From positions 557,941-621,940 of the forward strand of contig NW_008805103.1 in assembly GCF_000004825.1 (NCBI RefSeq): DNA of 64,000 nt, in the 5' to 3' direction. The position numbers and the translations under genes were made by a program. This DNA is from Heterostelium album PN500 (Eukaryota > Evosea > Eumycetozoa > Acytosteliales > Acytosteliaceae). Under the pieces are notes generated by a model that was not told the DNA's origin, searched no databases, and saw only the letters and a program-made list of their open reading frames with translations. Numbering within the stretch: the first letter of the stretch is position 1; the number at the start of each line of letters is the position of its first letter. Shown here in pieces: positions 22,197 to 32,787 of the stretch.

Positions 22197-23426
22197 ATGT
22201 TAAAATCATTTATATTAAGAAATCATTGTAATAATCTAACAAATGTTGTTAGATCATCATTAGTTAGATATAACAGTAGTAGTAGTAGTAGCAACAGCAA
22301 CAATAAAAATGAATCAACAACAAATATAAAACCAAAAACAGCAATTGTTATGTTAAATTTAGGTGGACCAGCAAAACCAGAGGATGTAGAACCTTTTCTG
22401 ACAAGATTGTTTAGTGATCGTGATATTTTCAAGCTACCATTTCAAAAGTGGGCAGGTAAATTCATTGCGAAACGTCGTTCGCCAGCGGTACGTAAGCTTT
22501 ACGAGGCGATCGGTGGTGGCAGTCCCATCAGAATGTGGACAGAGCGTCAGGGTACAGCAATGGCACAACAACTCGACCGTCTATCGCCATCGACAGCGCC
22601 ACACAAGTTTTACATTGGATTCCGTTATGCCGATCCACTGATCGACGAGACACTCGACGCTATGAAACACGATGGTGTGGAACGCGCCATCGCCTTCACA
22701 CAATATCCACACTTCTCTTGCACCACCACCGGATCCAGTCTAAACAATCTCTGGAAATCACTGGAGTCCAAAGGAATGGACAGCGATTTCCAATGGTCGA
22801 TTATCGATCGTTGGCATCTACACGATGGATTCATCGATGCCGTCGCCAGCAAGGTGAGCGCGGCACTCGCGCGCTACAAAGTGGAAGCCGGCAAAATAGG
22901 TGATCAGACAGAGCCGGTTGTGGTTTTCAGTGCTCATTCACTGCCAATGAGAACGGTGGAGCGTGGTGACCCTTACCCCAATGAAGTAGCCGCTACAGTT
23001 GCCGCGGTAATCAACAAGCTTGGCGGCGAGAACGCACCACAACACATGTTGTGTTGGCAGTCCAAGGTCGGACCACTGCCATGGCTAGTTCCAAAGACAT
23101 CGGATACCATCGAACGCCTAGCGAAATCCGGAAGAAATGCTATCGTTGTACCAATTGCATTCACCTCAGATCACATTGAAACACTCTCAGAGATCGACAT
23201 TGAACTTCAGCATCTCGCCAAAGAAAACGGAATGAAACTACTGCTTCGTAGTGAATCACTCAACGACGATCCAAAGCTGACATCGGCATTGGCAGACATT
23301 GTATTGCAACATATGAAATCTGGAAAATCGATACAACATCACAATCAATATAAACTCAAATGTCCAGGATGTATAGATGAAACCGGTCATTATTGTAGAA
23401 CCATTAGAAATCCAATAGTACTTTAA
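22197..23426 (+). CDS. hemH: Ferrochelatase, mitochondrial
   Basis: A single exon of 409 residues. The first ~45 residues are rich in Ser, Asn and Arg with few acids (MLKSFILRNHCNNLTNVVRS), a mitochondrial presequence. The body starts TAIVMLNLGGPAKPEDV. Catalytic His lies in VVFSAHSLPMRTV and the conserved acidic site in DHIETLSEIDIEL. A cysteine in HFSCTTTGSS corresponds to human Cys196. The C-terminal tail has CPGC followed by another Cys eight residues on, as in [2Fe-2S] ferrochelatases, though spacing differs from the human CX2CX4C. It inserts Fe2+ into protoporphyrin IX at the matrix side of the inner membrane. Divergent from cpox. Confidence 0.97.
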   Translation: MLKSFILRNHCNNLTNVVRSSLVRYNSSSSSSNSNNKNESTTNIKPKTAIVMLNLGGPAKPEDVEPFLTRLFSDRDIFKLPFQKWAGKFIAKRRSPAVRKLYEAIGGGSPIRMWTERQGTAMAQQLDRLSPSTAPHKFYIGFRYADPLIDETLDAMKHDGVERAIAFTQYPHFSCTTTGSSLNNLWKSLESKGMDSDFQWSIIDRWHLHDGFIDAVASKVSAALARYKVEAGKIGDQTEPVVVFSAHSLPMRTVERGDPYPNEVAATVAAVINKLGGENAPQHMLCWQSKVGPLPWLVPKTSDTIERLAKSGRNAIVVPIAFTSDHIETLSEIDIELQHLAKENGMKLLLRSESLNDDPKLTSALADIVLQHMKSGKSIQHHNQYKLKCPGCIDETGHYCRTIRNPIVL

Positions 23427-23428
23427 AA

Positions 23429-23920
23429 ATGTTAATTAATAAATCTCTTGTCAAAATGTTGGTCCAATTATTATTTTTTTTTACAATGGCATCAGCAACT
23501 TTTTTTGAACATGATGTTCAAAGATCTTTAATGAATATCTCTTTGGATTACCTAAATACTCCAGACAAGACAGCAAGGTAACGAATTCATAGATGGTATG
23601 ATCGCCAAAGGAATGATGAAACTATCGGACTTCCCCTCACCTGCACTGACCTTGGTATTTGATCAAGGAAACGATATCGTCCGCATTAGATGAAGATCAA
23701 TAGAATTACCAAACCGGATCAACACCCATTACTGAACACTGATCAAAATGACAAAGGTTTGGAAGTTGAATAGCAGTTGTTTTTTGTTAGGTGATGGTCA
23801 TTCTAGTATCGATGTCAAAATGTTCCCAAACATCACAATTGCACTAGTGTAGTACTGTCATTTGATCTTGTGAAATTTCAAATTGGTAATTATAAGTATA
23901 TCCTGGCTAACACCCCAGAC
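23429..23920 (+). pseudogene. Broken gene for a small secreted protein, family unknown
   Basis: Starting at the ATG at 23429 the sequence encodes a hydrophobic signal peptide (MLINKSLVKMLVQLLFFFTM, then ASA) and about 25 further residues (ATFFEHDVQRSLMNISLDYL) before a stop. The reading continues one frame on at about 23575 (EFIDGMIAKGMMKLSDFPSP) and then decays. No plausible intron reconciles the frames; the only GT-AG pair at the break would be 17 nt. This looks like a host secreted-protein gene with a frameshift plus later stops. I do not recognise the family. Confidence 0.5.
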
Positions 23921-24209
23921 TAACCACAAAATCTTATCATTTGTTTTTCTATATTCCTCTTATAGTCATTCCACTAAAGGTTTTTTTCTTCAATTATTTC
24001 ATAAATATAAATGTAGTGGTTTCACTAATTATTATTATTATTGTTATTATAAATACTACTAACTAATCAAAACTTTTACACATTTTAAAAATATTAATGA
24101 TTTAAAAAAAAATTAATTAATTTAAAAATCAAAGTTTTCCTTTTTTTTTTTTTTTAATTCTGATCATTTATGCAGTATCATTTGTATCTTTACTCTTAAA
24201 TTCGATAAA
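23921..24209. other. Spacer at the left border of the FNIP array
   Basis: AT-rich DNA with T- and A-runs just before the first FNIP gene. It contains TACTCTTAAATTCGAT directly before the ATG, shared with the second FNIP gene and therefore a probable subfamily promoter element. Confidence 0.5.
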
Positions 24210-25951
24210 ATGAATATATCTGATAAAATAGTTAATCTATCACACTTAATATTAAATAAGATAATTAGTCATTTAGATCAAAACATTGACAGAATATGTT
24301 TTAGTTTTGCTTGTAAGAGATGGTTCAACGATAGAGATAAATATTTAATATTCAACACCGATAATATCTGTATTAACTCTGATAATAATAATGATATCAC
24401 TCAAAATCATAAACATTTCCTATTACCTTCATATAATAACATCTATCTGAAAACGATTCAAACAAAGACTGATTGTTCACTTTATTTTGGATATAAAGAT
24501 ACTCATACAAAATTTAGATACGATTTTTTCTATGGTAAATTAACGATTGTATTTTGAAAATATTTATATTAATAGATTGAATCTTTAACAATTGAACAAT
24601 TGTAGACATAGATAATATTAGAAATCTAAATAGAATTCCAAGTAATATATCGACGATCTTTATTTTTGATTTGATGATTCCAGATAGTGAATTAAAGTGT
24701 CTTCATCGATTGTTGAATGAATCACAATCATTAACAACATTGATTGGATGTTGTACATTGAAATATGGACTGCCAACCACAATCAAAACAATTATGTTTC
24801 ATTCTTCATTCAATGAAAAACTTGTTCGAGGATCACTTCCATCGTCTTTAGAGGTTGTAGATTTCGGTGATAATTTCGACCAAGAGATTCCACCAGGTGT
24901 ACTTCCAGAAGGTCTACTCGTATTCACTATAAACAACCGGCACTATCAACACGAAATTCAACCAGGAGTATTCCCATCATCAATCAAGACCATAAATCTC
25001 ATAAACTATTCTATGCCGATCAAAGCTGGAGTACTTCCAACAAACCTTGATAACTTAAGATATACTTACGGAGTTGAAAGACCATTGGAATTACCGAAAT
25101 CCTTAAAATACCTAGAGATTTGCGGGCCCAATACAAGTTTAAAAAGGTTATCATTACTTACGAATCTTCAAACACTTTTAGTTCACCAGTTTAACAATGG
25201 AAAACCTACATTAGATATCAATTGCCTCCCACCAACCATAAGAGAATTAGAATTCAAACGATATCGATTGAAAGGAACAATGCCAACTTCAATACGTAGA
25301 ATCTTTATGGAGGAATGTGAATTTCAGTTCAACGAAATATTCCCAGAAACATTGCAATATTACTTTGAAGTATTCAAATATTCAATAGCAACTATAGTTT
25401 CAATTCCGTCGAACATAAAGATTGTTCACTTGGAGGTGTATGGATCGTCAAACGAACCAATCATTTCACTACCATCAGGAATAGAATCAATCTACCTAAG
25501 TGGCCAATTAAACAATGAAAAAGAACATCTTCTCGATTGTGATGGTGATCGAGGTGTTGGTGGCCCATCCGATAAACCTGTATTATTAAGAGAGCTGCGT
25601 CTTCCATTATTCAAAAAAGTAAAACCTAATTTTAATCTACCACACACAGTCGAAGTGTTAGATGTTGGTATGAATGATCTCAATGATATATTACCGGTGG
25701 TTCCCTCAACACCAACAATTAAAACACTCGGCTTTTCAAAACAATCAGCAATCAATATCATCATACCAAATAATATCAAATCGATCACCAATATCATCTA
25801 TCATAATATTAGCTATTCTATATATACTATTCGAAAGTTAGATGATAGTTTTTATTTGATCTATGGTGAAAATCAAGTTACAAACTTAATAATAGCTAAG
25901 GTCTTCCATCAATCTAATCTTGAAAAAATCTTAAGCATATCTTTTAAATAA
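24210..25951 (+). CDS. F-box/FNIP-repeat protein, unit A (subfamily 1)
   Basis: Exons 24210..24534 and 24612..25951, phase 1 junction, give 554 residues. Exon 1 encodes a divergent F-box: VNLSHLILNKIISHLDQNID then CKRWFNDRDKYLIF. Exon 2 encodes FNIP (LRR-type) repeats of about 22 residues, for example SSFNEKLVRGSLPSSLEVV and FDQEIPPGVLPEGL. Later divergent leucine-rich units and a conserved C-terminal module (IRKLDDSFYLIYG ... AKVFHQS) follow. By family logic the F-box would bind Skp1/cullin-1 and the repeats would hold a substrate, making it a ubiquitin-ligase adaptor; this is inference. It is the first of nine related units on the same strand. Confidence 0.85.
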
Positions 25952-26174
25952 AAAAAAAAAAAATCTTTTTATTTGTCACATCTTTTATGATACATTTTTA
26001 TTGTTAATTATGTTATTTATTTTAATTCTTTAGTGATACAATATTAGAGTTATTTTTAAAATGAAAGTTCGGGAAGTTAAAATTTTTATAAATATCTATG
26101 TATTGCCATTTTTTTAAGATCATTTAAATAATTTTTTATCATTGATATCAATTTTTACTCTTAAATTCGATTAA

Positions 26175-27916
26175 ATGAATATATCAGATTTAGTAGTTAA
26201 TCTATCACACTTAATATTAAATAAAATAATCAGTAATTTAGATCAAAACATTGACAGAATATGTTTTAGTTTAGTTTGTAAGAGATGGTTCAATGATAGA
26301 GATAAATACTTAATGTTTAACAGAGATAATATATGTATCAATGCTTCTCCAAATAACTACGATATCCAACTAAATCATAAACATTTCCAATTGCCTTCAT
26401 ATAATAAGATCTATCTGAAATCGATTCAAACAAAGACTGATTGTTCACTTTATATTGGATATAAAGATAATCAAACAAAGTTTCGACACGATTTCTATTA
26501 TGGTAAATATAATTTAATATTTCAATATATATATCAATAGATTGAATTAACTATTAAATAATAAACATAGATGATGTTAGAAATCTAAATAGTATTCCAG
26601 GTAAAATATCGACGATCTCTGTTGTTTGTCAAACAATATCAGATAGTGACTTGGAGTATCTTCATCGATTGTTGAATGAATCACAATCAGTAACAAGATT
26701 GATTGGATGTCACACATTGAAATATGGATTACCAAATACAATCAAGAGACTCTCATTCCGCAATGGATACAATGAAAAACTAGTTCAAGGATCACTTCCA
26801 TCTTCTTTAAAGATTATAGATTTCGGTGCTCATTTCAACCAAGAGATTCAACCAGGTGTACTTCCAGAGGGTCTACTAGAATTCCATATGAACTCGAATT
26901 ATAAACATGAATTTCAACCAGGAGTGTTCCCATCATCTCTAAAGAACTTGGTTATTACAAACCATTTTATGCCAATCAAAGTTGGAGTACTTCCGGCACA
27001 CCTTGAATGTTTAGAATATACTGATGATTCTACAACAGTATTGGAAAATATTTTACCTAAATCGCTAAATTCTCTACTGATTAGAGCACCAATTACAAGT
27101 TTCAGAGGATTGTCAGTGCTCCCAGATCTTCAAATGCTTTTTATATTTCAAAAAAGTGACGAAAAATCTATATTGAATCTAAATGAGCTCCCACCGACCA
27201 TTAGAGAAATAGAATTAAGACAAACTAGATTGACAGGAGCAATGCCATCTTCAATAGCTAAACTCACTCTTTGCGATTGTGAATTTCAGATCAACGAAAT
27301 ATTCCCAGAAACATTGCAATACCACTTGGAATTCCTCAGTTTAATAGGAGAAATTGCTATCGGAATTCCATCGAACCTAAAGATTGTTAAGTTGGCAGTG
27401 TACGCATCGTCGAACGAACCAATCATTTCACTATCACCAGAAATAGAATCAATCTACCTAAGTGGCCAATTAAACAATGAAAAAGAACATCTACTCGATT
27501 GTAGTGGTGGTGATGGTAATCGAGGTGTTGGTGGCACATCCGATAAACCTGTATTATTAAGAGAGGTGCGTCTTCCGTTTTTCAAAAAAGTAAAACCAAA
27601 TTTTAAACTACCAAACACAGTCGAACTGTTAGATGTTGGTATGAATGATCTCAATGATATATTACCGGTGGTTCCTTCAACAGTAAAAACACTCGGATTT
27701 TCCTATCAATCTACAATCAATATCATCATACCAAATAATATCAAATCGATCACCAATATCATCTATCATAATATTAGCTTTTTCATTTATACTATTCGAA
27801 AGTTAGATGATAATTTTTATTTAATCTTTGGTGAAAATCAATTTTCAAACTTAATAATAGCTAAAGTATTCCATCAATCTGTTCTTGAAAAAATCTTAAG
27901 CACTTCTTTTAAATAA
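26175..27916 (+). CDS. F-box/FNIP-repeat protein, unit B (subfamily 1)
   Basis: Exons 26175..26502 and 26571..27916 give 557 residues. Closely related to unit A, with the same MNISD start, F-box (CKRWFNDRDKYLMF) and FNIP repeats (FNQEIQPGVLPEGL, ELQPGVFPSSL type). It also has the subfamily-1 Gly/Asp insert (SGGDGNRGVGGTSDKP) before the last repeats, and ends HQSVLEKILSTSFK. All splice sites and the frame are intact. The leader TACTCTTAAATTCGATTAA before the ATG matches unit A, so the promoter was duplicated with the gene. Confidence 0.85.
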
Positions 27917-28295
27917 AAAATTGATCTTTTTTATTTGTATTATTACTTTTTTTGTTCTTTGTTATAGAGTATTTAAATATGAGATTTATGTACCCATTAA
28001 AACTCGAGAAACCAATTTATTAACAACTATGTTATTAAATACCAATGTAAATATTTTTTATTTTATTATGAACTTCGAAAACTTAGTTAAAAAACATTGT
28101 TTTTTATTTTATTTTTTGCTATTTTTAGAAAATATTTCAAGATTCGAGGAAAAAATAGAATTTGTTGAAAAAAAAATGATTTTTTGAAAATATCCTAATT
28201 TGTGAAAAACAGGATAATGCGCAGGCTAAAGGGGTTGGGAGTCAGTTTTGTTTTGTATTGTTTTTAGATATCAAATATATATACAGATATTTATA
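27917..28295. other. Spacer between units B and C
   Basis: AT-rich. From about 28063 it matches the spacer before unit D (TTATGAACTTCGAAAACT...), marking the left part of a tandem duplication. A GC-richer patch at 28210-28245 lies just before unit C. No gene seen. Confidence 0.6.
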
Positions 28296-30297
28296 ATGGA
28301 GAGGAGTAATCAAATAGATAAAATTTTCGTTAATCTATCACATTTAATATTAAATAAAATAATAGGTTGTTTAGATGAAAACATTGACAGAATATGTTTT
28401 AGTTTAGTTTGTAAGAGATGGTTCAACGATAGAGATAAATATTTAATATTCAACACTGATAATATCAATATTAACTCTAATAATAATAATGATATTACTC
28501 AAAATCATAAACAATTCAAGTTACCTTCGTATAATAACATCTTTAATAAATCGATTCAATCAAAGACTGATTGTTCACTTTTTATTGGAGCAACCAGATT
28601 TTTATTTGGTGAATACGATTTTTATTATGGTAAATATATTACTTTAAACCTCTTTATATGTGATGATCTTTAACATTGAACTAATTAATATATATAAAGA
28701 TAAATATACAGACTTGAAAAGTATTCCATCATATATTTCAACGATCGGCTCAACAGATGAAAGTACAGACCTAGAGTATTTCTATCAATTACTATTGGAA
28801 TCACAATCAGTAACAACATTGAATGGATGCCACACACTGAGATATGGATTACCAAAAACAATCAAAACACTCTCTTTCAGCTATAGATTCAATGAATTGC
28901 TTGTTAAAGGATCACTCCCATCATCTTTAGAAGTTCTTGGTTTTCATAATTCTTTTAAGCAAGCGATTCAAGCAGGTGTACTTCCAGAAGGTTTACTCGA
29001 ATTCAACTTGTACAGCATCGAATATCAATCTGATCTTCAACCAGGAGTGTTCCCATCATCTCTCAAGACCTTAAATCTTTTTTATTATAGGAATACTATT
29101 AAAGCTGGAGTACTTCCAGAGAACCTTGAATGCTTGTATTATTCTGGTGAATGTACATCATTGAAAGATGGAGTATTACCTAAATCCTTAAAGAAACTTG
29201 TGAATGTGCCAATGACATGGTTACAAGCAATATCATCACTTCCAAATCTTGAAATCATTCATTTTTTTCAATTTAAAAAAGTTATATCAACATTCAATCT
29301 CGACTTATTACCACCATCTTTAAAGGTTCTCAAATTCAAGCAATTTAAGTTGATAGGAACAATGCCAACATCAATCAAATCACTATGCATTGTTGAATGT
29401 GAATTTCAGTTTGAAGAAATATTCCCAGAAACATTACAATATCACTTTGAATCTCTCCAATATTTAAGCGATAAGATTCTTTCGATTCCACCCAACGTAA
29501 AGATCGATAAGTTGATAATAGAAGGATCCATTGATCAGGAAAATTGTTCACTTTCACTTCCATCTGGAATCACTTCAATCAGATTAGATATGACATTGGA
29601 CCAAGGAGATGGTTTTTTAAGAATCGATGGAAATGATCAAACAACTCTGAAAGAGCTACGACTTCCATATTTTGATTTCCAACCACGTGCATTCATACCA
29701 AACACCATTAAAGAGTTGGATATTGGTGACAATTCACTTATTTATTCTTTAGATTTGATCAAATCAATCGATTCAATCAAAACACTTATGCTTTCGAAAT
29801 TTCCAAAAATTGAAATCATATCACCAGAATCTTTCAAAACAATCAACAATATCATCTATACTGAAGAAAGCAATAGTAATATTGTTATTTACAGAAAGTT
29901 AGACGATAATTATTATTTAATGTATGGTAATCTTTTTGGAAATATAATAGCCAGAATATTCCATCAATCTAATTTGCCAACGAACTTAAACAAAAAATTA
30001 AAAAAATATATAAAGTCTATTCCTTTAAAATAAAAATTACTATATGTTTATTAAATATCAAATAAATTTTAAAAATGATTATTTACAAATTCTATTTTTT
30101 CGAATCGATGTATTCATTCAAAAGGTCATGTAATTCAAAACAATAAGGTAATCTTTTTATCATTTGCTGAAGATAGAGTACCAACTTATCGATAGGTATC
30201 GAAATATTTCTGAGAATCCAATCCAATGAACGATACTTGAATTGTGTAAATGCTTCGATTTTTTTGATTATATCAAACTCTATTGACTCGATTGTAT
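28063..30297. repeat. Tandem duplication, copy 1 (FNIP unit C plus 3' end of an ankyrin gene)
   Basis: Together with 30661..32787 this is a near-identical direct duplication. It covers the promoter of the FNIP gene, both exons, and about 200 bp of the minus-strand ankyrin gene's 3' end. Differences are scattered single bases. The match ends at the codon after which an unrelated sequence joins the ankyrin tail (about 30297). Confidence 0.8.
28296..30033 (+). CDS. F-box/FNIP-repeat protein, unit C (subfamily 2)
   Basis: Exons 28296..28629 and 28700..30033, phase 1 junction, give 555 residues. The N-terminus is MERSNQIDKIFVNLSHLILN, followed by the F-box end CKRWFNDRDKYLIF. Exon 2 has repeats such as FNELLVKGSLPSSLEVL, FKQAIQAGVLPEGLLEFNL and FQPGVFPSSL-type units, then NTIKELDIGDNSL and the C-terminal IYRKLDDNYYLMYG module. 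The acceptor is unusual (ATATAAAG before the exon rather than a pyrimidine tract), and it is conserved in units D and E. The gene is nearly identical to unit D over its whole length, indicating a recent duplication. Confidence 0.85.
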
Positions 30298-30433
30298 TTA
30301 GATGACGCCAGGTTAAACTGAAAGAGATAAGTTGGGAGCGGATCTGGGCGAGCATTAACGGGAGTACCTCTGGGAATAGAATAGTAGCAGGTTGATTTTC
30401 ATTATTGTTATTGCTACTATTGAGATCACTCAT
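30092..30433 (-). CDS. Chimeric ORF: unrelated N-terminus joined to an ankyrin-protein tail
   Basis: 113 residues. About 65 C-terminal residues (from ESIEFDIIKKIEAFTQFKY to the stop) are nearly identical to the end of the ankyrin protein at 32582..34264. The first ~47 residues (MSDLNSSNNNNENQPATILF) do not come from that protein. They resemble the Asn/Thr-rich ORF at 45115..45486. I think the duplicated ankyrin fragment was joined to a piece of possible element origin and happens to read through in frame. No ankyrin repeats are left. Whether it is expressed is unknown; a decayed remnant is more likely than a working gene. Confidence 0.45.
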   Translation of the reverse strand: MSDLNSSNNNNENQPATILFPEVLPLMLAQIRSQLISFSLTWRHLNTIESIEFDIIKKIEAFTQFKYRSLDWILRNISIPIDKLVLYLQQMIKRLPYCFELHDLLNEYIDSKK

Positions 30434-30600
30434 TCTTAGCTCATTCGTGATAGTAGCTGGATTTGTAGAAGTTGTTGAATCATTAGTCTTTGTGGTTGTC
30501 GTTGTTGAATTTGTTCTTGTTGTATTTGTAGTTCCTGTTGTGTTTGTTGAATCGTTGGTGGAGCTAGTTGATTTAATAATGGTAAAAAGTTTATTATAAA
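30296..30600 (-). mobile_element. Possible fossil fragment of an unidentified element ORF
   Basis: Minus-strand sequence coding a Thr/Asn-rich low-complexity stretch and then an ILFPE-containing stretch. It matches the 45115..45486 region at both protein and nucleotide level. Two scattered copies, each with intact low-complexity starts and abrupt ends, suggest a mobile-element N-terminal ORF. The family is not identified. The copy is incomplete and broken. Confidence 0.3.
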
Positions 30601-30660
30601 ATAATAAAAGTAATTTAAATAATATATAAATATTAGAGAATTACATATTTTAATAATAAT

Positions 30661-32787
30661 ATTATGAACTTCGAAAACTAGTTAAAAAAATTGTTTTTTT
30701 ATTTTTTTTTAATTATTTTCGTTTTTGCATTATTATATGAAAAAACAATGCAAATATTTTTTTTTTTCTACATCAAATTAATAATGGAGAGTAATCAAAT
30801 AGATAAAATATTCGTTAATCTATCACATTTAATATTAAATAAAATAATTAGTTATTTAGATGAAAATATTGACAGAATATGTTTTAGTTTGGTGTGCAAG
30901 AGATGGTTCAATGATAGAGATAAATACTTAATATTCAACACTGATTATATCTGTATTAACTCTAATAATAATAATGATATTACTCATAATCATAAACTAT
31001 TCAAGTTACCTTCGTATAATAACATCTTTAATAAATCGATTCAATCAAAGACTGATTGTTCACTTTTTATTGGAGCAACCAGATTTTTATTTGGTGTATA
31101 CGATTTTTATTATGGTAAATATAATATTTTAAACCTCTTTATATGTGATGATCATTTAACATTTAACTAATTAATATATATATATAAAGATAAATATACA
31201 GACTTGAAAAGTATTCCATCTTACATTTCAATGATCACCTTACCAAGTGAAATTAGCGACATAGAGTATTTCTATCAATTACTATTGGAATCACAATCAG
31301 TAACAACATTGAATGGATGCCACACACTGAGATATGGATTACCAAAAACAATCAAAACACTCTCTTTCAGCCATAGATTCAATGAATTGCTTGTTAAAGG
31401 ATCACTCCCATCATCTTTAGAAGTTCTTGGTTTTCATAATTCTTTTAAGCAAGCGATTCAAGCAGGTGTACTTCCAGAAGGTTTACTCGAATTCAACTTG
31501 TACAGCATCGATTATCAATTTGAATTTCAACCAGGAGTGTTCCCATCATCTCTCAAGACCTTAAATCTTTTTTATTATAGGAATACTATTAAAGCTGGAG
31601 TACTTCCAGAGAACCTTGAATGCTTGTATTATTCTGGTGAATGTACATCATTGAAAGATGGAGTATTACCTAAATCATTAAAGAAACTTGTGAATGTGCC
31701 AATGACATGGTTACAAGCAATATCATCACTTCCAAATCTTGAAATCATTCATTTTTTTCAAATTAAAAAAGTTATATCAACACTCAATCTCGACTTATTA
31801 CCACCATCTTTAAAGGTTCTCAAATTCAAGCAATTTAAGTTGATAGGAACAATGCCAACATCAATCAAATCACTATGCATTGTTGAATGTGAATTTCAGT
31901 TTGAAGAGATATTCCCAGAAACATTACAATATCACTTTGAATCGCTCCAATATTTAAGCGATAGGATTCTTTCGATTCCACCCAACGTAAAGATCGATAA
32001 GTTGATAATAAATGGATCCATTGATCAGAAAAATTGTTCACTTTCACTTCCATCTGGAATCAGTTCAACCAGATTAGATATGACATTGGACCAAGGAGAT
32101 GGTTTTTTAAGAATCGATGGAAATGATCAAACAACTCTGAAAGAGCTACGACTTCCATATTCTGATATCCAACCACGTGCATTCATACCAAACACCATTA
32201 AAGAGTTGGATATTGGAGACAATTCACTTATTTATTGTTTAGATTTGATCAAATCAATCGATTCAATCAAAACACTTATGTTTTCGAAATTTCCAAAAAT
32301 TGAAATCATATCACCAGAATCTTTCAAAACAATCAACAATATCATCTATACTGAAGAAACCTATCGTAATATTGTTATTTACAGAAAGTTGGACGATAAT
32401 TATTATTTAATGTATGGTAATTTTTATAGAAATATAATAGCCAGAATATTCCATCAATCTAATTTGCCAACGAACTTAAACAAAAAATTAAAAACATATA
32501 TAAAGTCTATTCCCTTAGAATAAATATTACTATATGTTTATTAAATATCAAATAAATTTTACAAATGATTATTTACAAATGCTATTTTTTCGAATCGATG
32601 TATTCATTCAAAAGGTCATGTAATTCAAAACAATAAGGTAATCTTTTTATCATTTGCTGAAGATAGAGTACCAACTTATCGATAGGTATCGAAATATTTC
32701 TGAGAATCCAATCCAATGAAAGATACTTGAATTGTGTAAATGCTTCGATTTTTTTGATTATATCAAACTCTATTGACTCGATTGTAC
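30661..32787. repeat. Tandem duplication, copy 2 (FNIP unit D plus 3' end of the complete ankyrin gene)
   Basis: Partner of 28063..30297. Here the ankyrin-gene sequence continues into the full 1.68 kb gene, so this copy keeps the original right-hand junction. Confidence 0.8.
30784..32523 (+). CDS. F-box/FNIP-repeat protein, unit D (subfamily 2)
   Basis: Exons 30784..31114 and 31190..32523 give 554 residues, near identical to unit C. The main differences lie in the region around residues 120-135 (start of exon 2, where C has ISTIGSTDEST and D has ISMITLPSEIS) and in scattered substitutions. F-box and FNIP repeats are intact, as are splice sites. The differences cluster in exon 2's first codons more than in the repeats, which may mean gene conversion across the rest. 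Confidence 0.85.

Noticed and set aside
27921-28187. 88-codon open frame between units B and C
   Set aside because: Phe/Ile/Asn/Lys-only composition of AT-rich spacer, and the sequence is partly the duplicated spacer also found before unit D, where the frame is not kept.
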